A DNA stretch of 64,000 nt from Camarhynchus parvulus (taxonomy: Eukaryota; Chordata; Aves; Passeriformes; Thraupidae). Both the position numbers and the translations under genes were made by a program. Numbering within the stretch: the stretch's first letter is position 1; every line of letters starts with the position of its first letter. Below are positions 27,801-37,900 of this stretch, piece by piece. The notes under the pieces were generated by a model. That model worked only from the letters and a program-made list of their open reading frames with translations, made no database searches and was not told the DNA's origin. Location: assembly GCF_901933205.1 (NCBI RefSeq), contig NC_044581.1:8480001-8544000 (forward strand). Direction: 5' to 3'.

Positions 27801-30800
27801 AGATGCAACCATTGCAAAGGTTTCAGGTGAGGGGGTGCATGGGGTCAGGAAGCAGCTGTGCTGCTTGGCCTGGTTATGCTCTGCAGGGAGAGCAGGCTCT
27901 GCAGAGAGTACAGTTCATGGGCGTTTTCAGTCTGTTCCTAGGAAGTAGATAGTAGTTTGAAATGAAGTCTTGATGGAGGTAAGTGCTAAATAACTCTTAT
28001 CAATAGCCTTTGTCAGGAAAATTTTTTATTTTGACTTTCAGTGAGCTCGAAAGACTATCAGAATGGAAGTAGGAATAAAAAAGAGCATTGGGTATAGAAT
28101 TCATGGCATTAATAGTTCTACAGTTACTTCAGTCTAACATCCACATCTCTTGCCAAGTTTGAAGGCCTGTTTTCCATTATTTGCATAATTTAAGTGGTAC
28201 TTGACATTATAATTAAGAAAGATCAAGGCTACTTCTTCCCAGGTTCAGTGAAAAGGAGAGCTGATAGCAAAATGAATGTTATGGGCAGCCAACAAAGCAA
28301 CTGCAGAGACTGGATCCAGGCCATGAAGTCTAAAGCTGATAGCTGTGCCTGCTAGGAATGTGGTAAAGATCACATATATCCCCTCTGGCTGCCAGTGGCT
28401 CATGGATGCAGTGTGTAGTGGTGCTGCTGTGGCTAAAGTTCTGGGAAATGCAGATTGAGAGTCTGTGCAAGGCCCCCAGAGACTAGGAAGCACATGGCCT
28501 GCTTCATCAAGCTGTGACCAAAGGAGTTCTGTGATATATAAGTTGACATTCTCACTGTGCTGTAGGGCCCCAGCTTTGCTGACTCCAGTTCTGAAGGCTG
28601 AGTTTCTCCTGCCCTCTGTCCAGTAAAGGTTACTGGAGGCAGGGCCAGCATTGTGAGCCATGCTCACATCTCCATGGGAGAGGCTGTTATTAACCAGCAA
28701 CTCGAAGTTTTCAGTTCATTGCTGTGGGTCTGCCTCAGGTACCAGGACTAATGTGAAGGTGTGCTTGGGTGTAACTGGTCATTTTTCTCAGTATTGCTCT
28801 CTTTATTTCAGGGCTGGGTTTTGTTGGTTTTTTTTTTTTCATTTGGGTGGTTTTTATCCTGTGGTTGTATACTTTTGTAAAAAGTATCTGCAAAGTATTC
28901 TCAGGTTTGGTTGGTTGGGGTTTTTTTATCCATTTTCGGGAGGTTGGCAGTCCTAAGAGAATCCAAATGTTCAGTGTTTAGTTTTTCATAGCATAGCCTG
29001 ATTTTTCACTTATTTAGTAAATTATAGATGGCAGATGCCAAGGCACATAATGCTTTTGCTCTGTCTGTTTCAACAGGACAGAGCTGCCAGAATCCAATTA
29101 AAGAATTGCAGTGAAGTTGTCCATGGAGAGACTTTATTTTGGCTATTCTTTTTGTGACAGCCCTTCTTCAAATTAGCTCCCTCTTCTTTCCCTCCTCTTC
29201 ACCAGTGTCCCAAGTTGTATATGCAGTGGGTATGGTTGTGTTTGTCATTTCACTGTGTGGCATTCAGAGGTCCCAATTTTCCCTGCTACTTTTTGTAAGC
29301 AATTCATATAAAGGGGGGGCCATCTTCCCTGTCCATCCTTACTAAATTTGCTTCCAACTTTCTCAGTTCTGCTTTCTCAGAGCTATCATGTAACCCACAC
29401 AGTGGGACTGCATTATCTTTTCCTGATGAGCTCATGTGGTAAGAGGAGTTGGTTTCCTTAGGTATATTTGAGGCCTCAGAACATGCACAGGAAGGGGCTG
29501 GTTAGAGATGCTTTCCTAAAGTCAGTTTAAGGAGTTTTGTTAGCACAGTTGGAAGCACAATAGGCTGCAACATTGAGTGGCTGGAGAGGAGGAGGAGGAG
29601 GATGTGTTCTGACTGTCTTGGCCGCTGGAGGAACTGCTTATGTGCCACCTTCCTTATTGCCCATCTGTTTTTCCTTTGTGCCCCAGTAACAGATGTAAAG
29701 CCTCCAATGTGGTTCTTGTTCAGAAAAGTAAATGATAAAACTTACTGATAAAATGATTCCAAGCTATCTAGTTTATTGAGAAGAAAAACAATATGATACA
29801 GATATTACTGCATCTTACTCTTGCTAGGACTTTCAGTCCATTCCCCTTAGCCTGTGTTTAGGCTTGGGAAAAGCTCAGACATGAGAGGTTAAAGAGAGCA
29901 GAGGTGTAAAAAGTACTATAAGGCACACTTTTCATGTTTACTCTCAAAATGCTTTTGTTAGTAACTCTTTTTTTTGTCAGTCATTAGCCCCATGGTACCA
30001 GCATTATGAGTTCAGCATGAATAAGTCTAGAGTAGCATTTGAGAGAAGGCTTTGAAATGCCAGATACGTTCCTGCAATTCTTTCAGTTGGTCATGACACC
30101 CTCTCCAGGGTTAGAGGTTTTCAATGGCTTGTGGCCAGTTACAATTCCTTCTGTGCAGCAGAAGATTTGCATGGCTTCATGTTCTGAAAGCTGAGTGCTA
30201 AGTATTTTTCAGTGTTGAAACTCCTGATGTGTCCATCAGGTTAACTCTTCTGTTCCTGGATATTTGGAAGAAAACTGGCAATGTTGGTTAAAATACATTA
30301 ATTTTTAGGATAATTGCAACTCTGGTGGGATCTGTGTATTAATTACAAGTTTCTCACAAGCAAATATTTGTTATTCTTTCACTAAAGAACAGATGAACAT
30401 GTGAAGTAGTGCTCCTTCAAACTTAAAATCAACGTTTGACTGAAAAAATGAAATACACAGAGAAAAGATGAATAACTGCTGTTTTCTCATGGCTCATTAA
30501 GCATGACTCATAGCAGTGTATTCCATTTCCCAATGGCAAAGATAGATGCATCTTTCTTAATTGAAGCAAGTCTCCTTAATCCTTGAGAAGCTGAGCCCAT
30601 TATTCACTGAGAGTAATACTGCTGCTTTTGTGTGGCAGCAAAAGGTATGCATTTCAAAAATTACAGCAAAAATTGCAATTTAGAGGATTGATTAGCTATG
30701 CTGGGTAGTATAGGACCCCCCCAGTGGTGAGAAGTCTGGAAATTGCTGGTTTACATCTATAAAAGGGAAGTTTTAGCTTCCTGTAACAGACTGAGAACTA

Positions 30801-33800
30801 GCAGATACTACCCCACTTGTGTAGGGTACTCGTGTGGTAGTCACGCTCCTCCTACAAGGGAGTGTTAAGGACCTTGTGTCATTTCTTATGGGAGTGCTTC
30901 TTGCTCCACAGCATGCTTCCTGTCTTTGTTTGAAGTGATTTTTCTAGTCTTTACCAAGCATCTTTTAATTTTTGTATTTTTCTTTCAGCATGTGAAGCCC
31001 AGTTGTAGTTGCTGTATACTGAGCGCGTTGTGCCCTGGCAGAATGGCTGTGACTGCTAGAACAAGCCTGCTTCACACATTTGTCTTTTTGCTCAGTAGTA
31101 GCACAAGGAAAGGAGGGTGCCCGAGTCAGAGCTGTCATTCCAACATGTTGCAGTTGCTCGTGTAAATCCCCACTTACTGAATTGCAAAATTACACCTTTA
31201 TCCACATACACTGTTGTAAGATACTGTAATGACTGGTTTTGGTATATTTGAGGGTCATTTGTCATGCCTTTTGCATATCACTTGAAAGGGCAAATCTGGC
31301 AGTTGTTCACTAGTGGCTTCTGCAAACTCTACAAGTAGCAATGAGGTCAGGAATCATGCAAATTCCTTCATATGCTTTGAAAGAAAGGGCCACTTTAAGC
31401 AAAGCATAAATGCAACCATATGCTCATATCTTGGAGCCTTCACTGAAATTTGACAATAAAATTGCTGTGCATATGATTTGTTTTCTGAAGAAGAAACATT
31501 GTTGTTTTTAGAGCAGTATTATAGCAGCAATTAACTTGCTGGTCTTTTCTAGTTAAGTATAAAAATGTTTATCGAGTGCAAAATTGGTAGAAGTAAGATT
31601 TTGGTAATTGTTAAAGACAGAGCATGTCTTTGTTTCATTTTAGAAGAAAGAGGCACCAGTAAAACCAGAAGAAATCTTGTTACAATCTGTTCAATAGAAG
31701 GATATGCAAAGTAGAACTGTTGCTGTTTTGTTAATCTTGGTACAACTCTTAAATTAGACTGGAAGTATCTATTCAGACTTGATGAACAACCATTTCATAT
31801 GAAGAAAATATTTACAGCACAGTTGACTTTTCTGTTGAAGGAAAAAGGAAGTGTGGGGTTTCCTTCAGTGATTTTGATAGTCAAAGCTGAATTATTTGGC
31901 TTTTGGAAATAATGTAAAAAGCTTAATTAAATACCATCTTATAGTACTTTGTATCTCTAGAAAGAGGACAGTGTGCAGAAGTTGTTTCAAGGGCCTCAAG
32001 GAATATGCCCTTAAACACTTAAAATGATCAGTGCTGTGTGGTGATTAGAGCAGTTTGCTTTAATGTGATTCCTCAGAAAGATTACTGAGAAATCTGTGGG
32101 TTTGTGCACCAGCACTGGTGTTGGTTCTCACCTTCAGATTTCTTCTGCAAGCAGGAGAAGCAGATTGTTCCTTCAGAGTACAACTAGTGCAGATAGAACG
32201 GAGCGAAAAGATTGGCTCACTCTTAATTATCTAAAGTGCAGCCAACACTGAATACATAAATGTAGAAGGTAGCAATTGTGATATTTAAGTTAGTGGAGGT
32301 GTTTCCAAAGCAATATTGGCAGTGTGACCATTAAGGAGAGTGCAGGAGGGGATTGTCAGCTCTGGAAACTTGCTGATTACTAAAGGGATTTATTGAATGA
32401 ACTCCATATGCATCAGAAAGGGACCACTGCACATGAAAGGAAAATGCAGCTTTAAATTGGCTTTTAAATAGGAGAAGGAAGCAGCAGTTCTCTGTCTGGG
32501 TGCAGCTAACATAGTGCACTGGGAGCATGCAATTAGGCAGACAAGAAGGATGGTAGATAAGGGAGGAAGAAGTGAACAAAGGAAGGTCTAAGTTGGGAAA
32601 AGTGGTGACAACAGTGCATGCCAGAGGGTCTGGGGTGAGCTGGCTGTGCTTGCTCACCCTTTGGAATGGGAGTGCAGCACCTGGTGAGCTGGGGCAGCTG
32701 CTGTGCTGTGGGGAGGCTTCCTCTCTGTCAGTAAATGAGGCTCAGAAGAGCCCAGGGAGCACCCAAAGCAGCACCTGTGCCCCTGTTAGTCACAGCTCTG
32801 TGTGATGGTACCAACACGGTCACTGCATGAAGGGTATTGCAGTGGCACAATGTCTGTGTTAAGGCTGTTCCCCAGCCTTTCAGGAACATAGGAAAAGTCT
32901 TTCAGAACAGGGAAGTTGTCACTGGTTTGCATTTTTTAAAGCCCTGAATATGGCAGGTTATTGCAGCTGATGGACTAAAGCCTGAGTAGTGACACCTTCC
33001 ACCAGCTGAGAATGTGGCCTGGGACTGTTTGGGACATGTGGCAGTTACAGGCCACGGTGCCAGCTATTCACTCTGTAAACCTTAAATACAAGTGCTGCTA
33101 CTAAAATGTCTTAAAAACCAGCTAGTGTGTATTAAATGTTCTCAGAGTTGAAGTATGGCTTTAGAATTTTAAGGAAATCAATGTTTTTAACTATTTATGT
33201 GCATCATTTGTGTGTGCTGTACAGGTAGAGAAAGTAGATAGCCATGTCTTTCACTGTGACTGACCACACTTCATTCCCTTTTTACAATGTCATTAACTCA
33301 AACTGTTTAACAGAATAATTTATTTAAAGGAGAACTTGCATTACTTTTTTTTTAATACAGGGGTACAATCATATGTCAGAGTTTTCTCAGTTTGTTAACT
33401 TTGCAGGTGCACCAAGGAAGAAAGTAAAATCCCAGTTTTTATGAGGTGTTAAAATGTGTGTCCATCTATGGATTTAATTGTGCTCATGTGTTACTGTAAG
33501 TCTCTTGATTCTAGAGGAAGCTAAAGTAAATGTTTCCCTCATAAAATTATCTGGAAATGATGTGATGTATTCTATCTCATATTGTAGCCTTTCTCCCTAA
33601 AACTGACAGAAAAGGTTAACAGAAGGGAACTTCACAGGAAAGAAAATTTTTTTTTGGAAGAAGAGACACAAAATTGTTACCTAACTATTGTGGGAGTCTC
33701 TTGTTGATTGCTGAAGCAATGTTTGAAGCCTGGCAGTGTGAGTGTGCACGTGTGTGAGCACGAGCACACAGCTCCTGCTGGGGAGGCACAGCAGGCTCTG

Positions 33801-34348
33801 AGCCCCCTCAGGGCTGCCCTCCTGAGAGCCTGGGGGGCAAGAATGATTTTAATGTTAAAAAGTATTGTTTTGCTCACTGCTGGAATTGTAAAATTTCTTT
33901 TAAATTAACATTGCTATCTCTATGTAAATACTGAACTTTCCCGATCATCATTTAGCATTCTGCTGCTTTCCATATCTTAATGCTGGCATTAAGATCACGG
34001 CCCTTACCCTCTGCTGGTTAGTGCAGACTTTTTAAAGTGCATTTTAAGTTGTTGATGCAATTTGATATTTTTCATAATTTCTATTTAAACTGAAGTTGCA
34101 TCATCTTTCTGGAATTCATCTCCTGTAAGAGTTGCCTTAAGCTACAAGGATTGCTTTTGCTACTTTTTGTGTTGTACGTTTAACTTGTATTGGTTATGGT
34201 CTTATTTGTGTTAATATACTGAATAAGAGAGCTGATCATTTCCTGCTTGCTGATGCTCAGAGTGTGTTTGTTCCTGCAGGCAAGAAGACAGCAAGACCCT
34301 AGTCCTGGCTCCAACCTGGGCAGTGGCGATGATCTCAAACTGCGTTAA
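3731..34348 (+). CDS. CBFB: CBFB, core-binding factor subunit beta (spliced, 5'-partial: exons 3-6)
   Basis: CBF-beta is the non-DNA-binding subunit of core-binding factor. It heterodimerises with RUNX1, RUNX2 or RUNX3, raises their DNA affinity and stabilises them, and is needed for definitive blood formation and bone development. The coding parts here are 3731-3847, 17419-17535, 21654-21749 and 34280-34348. They give 39+39+32+22 codons, equal to residues 56-187 of the 187-residue form I recall for human. Recognisable blocks are LSLQFFPASWQGEQRQ, VCVIWKGWIDLQRLDG, CLEFDEERAQ and FEDRDRSHREEME. RUNX-contact residues known from mammalian work (Gly61, Gln67, Asn104) are all present. Exons 1-2 (residues 1-55) are not in the window and should lie upstream. 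All junctions are GT-AG and phase 0 on the main path. PHAF1 follows on the same strand, as in mammals. The identification is secure; the transcript ends are inferred. Confidence 0.97.
11505..11520. repeat. 16-bp perfect palindrome inside CBFB intron 3
   Basis: TGGCACAG is followed directly by its reverse complement CTGTGCCA, giving a perfect palindrome centred on the E-box core CAGCTG. It sits in a 170-bp GC-richer patch. A functional role as a bHLH site is possible but unproven; chance remains a reasonable explanation. Confidence 0.4.
13320..13510. promoter_or_regulatory. Candidate intronic regulatory element with paired GATA motifs
   Basis: Within CBFB intron 3 this patch has more complex base composition than its surroundings. 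It contains two AGATAA cores on the + strand (13469-13474 and 13484-13489), 15 bp apart, and a GAGGAAGC ETS-like core upstream near 13361. Paired GATA plus ETS sites are a usual feature of blood enhancers, and CBFB is expressed in blood progenitors. This is inference from short motifs only; neither conservation nor chromatin data were available. Confidence 0.25.
17419..17535 (+). CDS. CBFB: CBFB coding exon 4
   Basis: This exon has 39 phase-0 codons, from VYLKAPMILNGVCV to CLEFDEERAQ (residues 95-133). It is bounded by a TATTCCAG acceptor and a GTAAGG donor at 17536. It includes Asn104, one of the residues known to contact the Runt domain, and completes the folded heterodimerisation domain. 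As far as I can recall it is identical to the mammalian sequence, which agrees with strong constraint on this surface. Confidence 0.97.
17536..21653 (+). other. CBFB: CBFB intron 4
   Basis: This intron of 4,118 bp has a GTAAGG donor and a TTTGGTAG acceptor that is part of a tandem TAGCAG. It is AT-rich and contains a 30-bp-period direct duplication at 18211-18264. No other gene, RNA or transposon is recognisable. Confidence 0.85.
18211..18264. repeat. Two-copy tandem duplication, 30-bp period
   Basis: A 24-bp block starting TAGTTAATAAGTTTGA occurs at 18211-18234 and again, without change, at 18241-18264. The two copies are separated by six bases. The perfect identity suggests a recent slippage or end-joining duplication inside intron 4. 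It is likely to vary between individuals or related species. Confidence 0.85.
21654..21749 (+). CDS. CBFB: CBFB coding exon 5 (short-donor form)
   Basis: This exon has 32 phase-0 codons, from QEDALAQQAFEEARRR to SHREEME (residues 134-165), forming the charged helical segment after the folded domain. The acceptor is a tandem TAGCAG: using TAG gives Gln134, while using CAG (exon from 21657) would drop that residue. The donor GTGAGG at 21750 joins to exon 6 in the frame giving the 187-residue protein. A second donor lies 31 bp downstream and is described separately. Confidence 0.95.
21750..21780 (+). CDS. CBFB: CBFB exon 5 extension used by the 182-residue isoform
   Basis: If the GTGAGG at 21750 is skipped and the GTTAGT at 21781 is used, the exon gains 31 bases. 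They encode VRVSQLLSVT plus the first base of a Gly codon. Joined to exon 6 this shifts the frame and gives the tail GKKTARP before TAG at 34300-34302. The resulting length, 165+17=182 residues, equals the known second CBFB isoform. Use of this donor here is inferred from conservation of the arrangement. Confidence 0.8.
33904..34186 (+). repeat. Direct repeat copy A, 94 bp before the last CBFB exon
   Basis: This 283-bp segment is repeated at 36274-36555 in the same orientation. By eye I count seven substitutions and one single-base indel, about 97% identity. The segment includes a perfect 10-bp inverted repeat (arms ATCTTAATGC and GCATTAAGAT, two-base centre) at 33974-33995. I see no target-site duplication or poly(A) at the ends, so local duplication or gene conversion is likelier than transposition. 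Confidence 0.93.
33974..33995. repeat. Perfect 10-bp inverted repeat in copy A
   Basis: The arms ATCTTAATGC and GCATTAAGAT are separated by TG. In RNA this would form a 9-bp stem with a four-base loop. The same inverted repeat is intact in the downstream copy at 36344-36365. Confidence 0.8.
34280..34348 (+). CDS. CBFB: CBFB coding exon 6, readable in two frames
   Basis: Joined to the short exon 5, this exon reads ARRQQDPSPGSNLGSGDDLK followed by LR and TAA at 34346-34348, completing the 187-residue form. Joined to the 31-base-longer exon 5, it reads in another frame as (G)KKTARP and stops at TAG, 34300-34302. The first 20 or so bases are thus constrained in two frames. The acceptor is TTCCTGCAG at 34271-34279. 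Human, as recalled, has Gly where Ser is seen in LGSGDD. Confidence 0.95.
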   Translation, partial: ARRQQDPSPGSNLGSGDDLKLR

Positions 34349-34410
34349 CCAGCGGCAGCAGCATCCCCCGGCTCTGCACACATGCATTGCTTCTACTTGG
34401 CAAAGGATTG

Positions 34411-34416
34411 AATAAA
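34411..34416 (+). promoter_or_regulatory. CBFB: Proximal poly(A) signal AATAAA
   Basis: A canonical hexamer lies 63 bp after the CBFB stop codon. Use would give a very short 3' UTR. No clear TG-rich downstream element was identified, so its use is uncertain. Confidence 0.35.
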
Positions 34417-34654
34417 AGACCAGAAACTGTGAGAACTGGGTATATTATGGTCTGTTTCCTGACCTGCGGCAGTCCGAGTCACCAGAACTGCCATGGTTTG
34501 CACTATGTTTATGTTACAATACCTGCATTTCCCATTTTAAGCATGTAGCCAGTGGCAATTCAAAATTTTGTTTTTCTATGCAAACTTATTTTTGTTGGCA
34601 CTATTTTAGTGAAATGGAAACTTATGCAGCTATAAAACCATTTTTCTCAACTGT

Positions 34655-34660
34655 AATAAA
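34655..34660 (+). promoter_or_regulatory. CBFB: Second poly(A) signal AATAAA
   Basis: A canonical hexamer (CTGTAATAAAAATTG context) lies about 300 bp into the 3' UTR. A T-rich and TTTG-rich tract follows from 34710, which could serve as the downstream element, though it is rather distant. Confidence 0.45.
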
Positions 34661-36273
34661 AATTGTCACTTAAAAATAGGTCAAGATATTACAGATTTAG
34701 AACAACTTTTGGCTTTGTTTTTGTTTTTTTTTTGTTTGGTTGTTTTTTTTTTTTTGTGTAAACTGCTGGAAGCCAATGCATTCCAAGCTTAATTTTTTAA
34801 TATGGGCTTTTGGAACTTTGATTGTCCTTATTGTGTTCCTGCTTTATTTTAGATAATGCATTCTTATCTTTCTTTCAGTTTTCTTTTTTTCTAAATTTGC
34901 AAGACCTTATTAAAACTGCTAACATTATTTTGCATTATTTCCAAGCTAAACCCAGTGAATCAGAGCTGTTGGAATCAGTTTTCAAACTTTGTGGGTTTGT
35001 AAACGTTACAGTTGCAGTATTCGTTTAACTGCGAACAATTCATTGGTTCCACTTTTAAAATTATAAAAATCTTAAAATGTATATTCTCATGCATTAATGC
35101 ATTCTGCCCCGTTATCTGTCTCAGATTTTATTCTGTTCCAAGTGAGTTTGGGTGGCTGTTATACCCTGTATATAGTGCTTTACTGAAACTCAGAGGAAGT
35201 CGCAGGCTGGCTTCTGTTTTATTCAGGGATTTTTTTAACTAGCTCTTCAAAGGGATACTGCAACTCCACAATCAGATTCAACAGCATTTAAACTGGGAAC
35301 AAAAGTGATCAGCTGCCAAGGTGATATATATTAAATCATGTTTAAGATAACTGCTTTAAGTATATTTTATATCTTAGGCTTTTTGTAAAGTTGTGCTGAA
35401 TGGTGAAAGCTGAGATGAGCTTGTGTGCTGGAGTCTCTTACTGCACATAGGCCCCTTCTATTAAATCTTATGCAAATTAAGACTGTTGCAGTATATATTG
35501 CATTTTCTAACAGGGTAAGATTTGGGATGAATTAATGTATGAATTAATCTTGTTTCATTTGGGGTGATGGTGAATGGACTTGCTCCAAAGATTTCATTGC
35601 ATCCAATATTTGAAGAAAATTGATTGGAAATGGGATGTCATTTGGCTTTGTTAAAATGTGGTGCTTCCGGTACAGCCTGATTGATTAAAATGTCACTTAA
35701 ATACCTTTTTAAAATAAGGGATCTGAATCCAGTATTTTAAGAATTATTTTAAAGGTAGAAACTCTATATGGTTAAAACAGTTAAATCTTAATTAAATTCT
35801 ATGATTAAGACAATTATACATTCCTCATTAATGGCAAAACAATTGATGCAAAAGAGGTCTTGCAAAATGTAAGCAGATGTCAATGTGAAGGAGAATCTTT
35901 GTATGTTAATAATATGAATATTTAACATTCACTTAAAAATGTCATTAACTGTAAACTGTGAGAATGTCATCAAATAGAAATATTTTGATACTTCAATTTA
36001 AATGTGATTCACCTGAAAGATAATCTTTTTCACTCTGTGGCCACATATTCTTCTTGCTCTTCTTCTCCCAAAGAAATAATTTTTCTAAAGTGTTTCTGCA
36101 AAGAGTTATTTAAGGGACACCCGCATGCATCCGCACGCATCCCTGGCCTTGGATCTTCTCTGCCATCTGTGTATTTTTGATGGAATAGTCTGAAGATTTA
36201 TTTTAAAAGGTTTCCCTAACGTTTCAGACAGTGGTTTTAAACCATAAGTACACAGGAAATGACGCTATCAGAT

Positions 36274-36555
36274 ATTAACGTTGCTATCTCTGTGTAAATA
36301 CTGAACTTTCCCTATCATCATTTAGCATTCTGCTGCTTTCCATATCTTAATGCTGGCATTAAGATCACAGCCCTTACCCTCTGCTGGTTAGTGCAGACTT
36401 TTTAAAGTGCATTTTAAGTTATTGATGCAATTTGATATTTTTCATAATTTCTATTTAAACTGAAGTTGCATCATCTTTCTTGAATTCATCTCCTGTAAGA
36501 GTTGCCTTAAGCTACAGGATTGCTTTTGCTACTTTTTGTGTTGTATGTTTAACTT
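36274..36555 (+). repeat. Direct repeat copy B, at the distal end of the CBFB 3' UTR
   Basis: This is the partner of 33904-34186: same orientation, offset about 2.37 kb, about 97% identical, one base shorter. It ends five bases before the AATAAA at 36560, so if the distal poly(A) site is used, most of the last 300 bases of the mRNA is this repeat. The hairpin-forming inverted repeat at 36344-36365 is unchanged. Confidence 0.93.
36344..36365. repeat. Perfect 10-bp inverted repeat in copy B
   Basis: It has the same arms (ATCTTAATGC / GCATTAAGAT) and two-base centre as at 33974-33995. Lying within the inferred 3' UTR, it could form a short RNA hairpin about 200 bases before the poly(A) signal. 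Confidence 0.8.
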
Positions 36556-36559
36556 TCAT

Positions 36560-36565
36560 AATAAA
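36560..36565 (+). promoter_or_regulatory. CBFB: Distal poly(A) signal AATAAA of CBFB
   Basis: A canonical hexamer is followed within 10 bases by a TG-rich stretch (CTTCTGTGTAGTG), the best 3'-end signal downstream of CBFB. It lies just after direct repeat copy B. Confidence 0.6.
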
Positions 36566-36585
36566 CTTCTGTGTAGTGAAAACAA

Positions 36586-37900
36586 GGTACTGTAAGTTTA
36601 TTTGACTCCCTGGTAGTCCCTGCTGACATATTTTGTTTAGGTGCAAGGCTGCCTTGGTGTCCGTGGCTAAAGCAGTGGTGACATCCAGTGGTCACTTATC
36701 TAACTGACCCCTCTGCTGTGTTCAGCTGCTGTCTGGGAGCAGCCTTTAATAGAAGGGTCTGCACTGGGGAAAATGTGGATTTTGCTGCCCTAAAACTCTA
36801 ATTTCTTAAAACTGATATGCCCTTCTTACTCTGAAATTGTGGATCTGCTCCAGGGGCCCCAAGCAAGGGGCTGTGTGAGTTTACAGAGTGCTGTTTGTGG
36901 GCACATTGTGAGAGCAGCCACCAAACCTTGTTAATTCTGCTGCTTTGGGCAAGGGGGGAACTGGGGGGGATTACTGTGTAAGTGCAGGAAATGTGGTGAA
37001 GTTCTGTGGGGAAAAGATGAATGTTGTATGCTACACCTGGAAACTTCCTGAAGCTGCTAAAATTTTAGGTGGTGTAACTTCAAATAGCTAACGCTGACTG
37101 ACTGACAGTGCTAAGTCCTGAAATCAGGTAAAGGATTGCTTGTTTCATAACAATGTTTTAGAGATATTTACATGCAAAAGGATAACAAGTAACCTTATTT
37201 TAGACTTTTAGCACTTGGCTGTGAACAGACCAGAGAGCATCAAAGAAAAACAGCACTGCTGTGACCTGTGGCTTTCCTGGAGATGTTCTTCAGTGTGAAA
37301 GGGAGGTAGCTTTTGAAAGAGACAAATAGCAAGCCATGTTGCTCTGCTTCCCTTGCAGAGGGCAGATGGTGTCTGCCAGCCCTGCTGTCCAGGCAGTGTT
37401 TTAAAGGCATCTGCAAACAGCTGCTCACAAAGCCATTGGGTAATTTTTCCATTTACCTGCAAGCCCATGGATGGGTTCACTTTTCTGCCCAAGGCACATC
37501 CCGAATGGGTGAGTCCAGTACTTGTACAGCCTTTTCTTGGCTGAAGGTGAAGGACAGAGGCACTTTGTCCTCTGGCTCTTCCTAGATGGAATTTGCCTCT
37601 CAAGTGTGTGATTAGCAAAGGGAATCTGAAAATCTCCCTGCATGAAGCACATACAGCAGAAAAGAATTTTAAAAGCATTATAATCCAGTGCCTTAACTAG
37701 CATGACTTAGGGATGGCTGTCCTTGATGTGGGAGTGAAAGACCACTGGAAATGCTGAAACTTACTGGAATTGAGAAGGATGTCAGGACCTGGACCCCAAC
37801 CACAGCAGGTGAGATATGGTCACTTCCAGATGGGTTTTTTAACCTCCTGCTCTTACATGACCTCTTCTGAACCCAAGAGAACAGAGTATTAACTGTTTCT
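36586..37900. other. Intergenic sequence downstream of CBFB
   Basis: I see no gene, RNA or repeat family here. A minus-strand open frame at 37208-37678 (156 codons) has no recognisable domain, signal peptide or homology, and other frames are open over the same stretch, so I treat it as noncoding. Confidence 0.6.

Larger units (their letters stand above)
21781..34279 (+). other. CBFB: CBFB intron 5
   Basis: About 12.5 kb of mostly AT-rich sequence separates exon 5 from the last exon, ending in TTTGTTCCTGCAG. In human the orthologous intron carries the inv(16) breakpoints that create the CBFB-MYH11 fusion. Local features here are a GAG-rich run near 29587-29603 and a 283-bp segment (33904-34186) duplicated in the 3' UTR. 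Longer open frames such as 28245-28700 on the minus strand have no domain or homology that I recognise. Confidence 0.85.
34349..36585 (+). other. CBFB: CBFB 3' UTR (extent inferred)
   Basis: Noncoding, AT-rich sequence follows the stop codon. It holds AATAAA hexamers at 34411, 34655 and 36560, a T-rich run at 34713-34756, and copy B of the direct repeat at its end. The last hexamer is followed by a TG-rich stretch (TCTGTGTAGTG), a plausible downstream element, putting the distal cleavage site near 36580. Long and short 3' ends are both possible. Confidence 0.65.

Noticed and set aside
28245..28700. 151-codon minus-strand open frame in CBFB intron 5
   Set aside because: No domain, signal or codon pattern typical of a gene, an overlapping second frame is also open, and no promoter or poly(A) signal fits. 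Chance is sufficient for an intron this long.
37208..37678. 156-codon minus-strand open frame downstream of CBFB
   Set aside because: Several frames on both strands are open together, with no homology that I recognise and no sign of exons.
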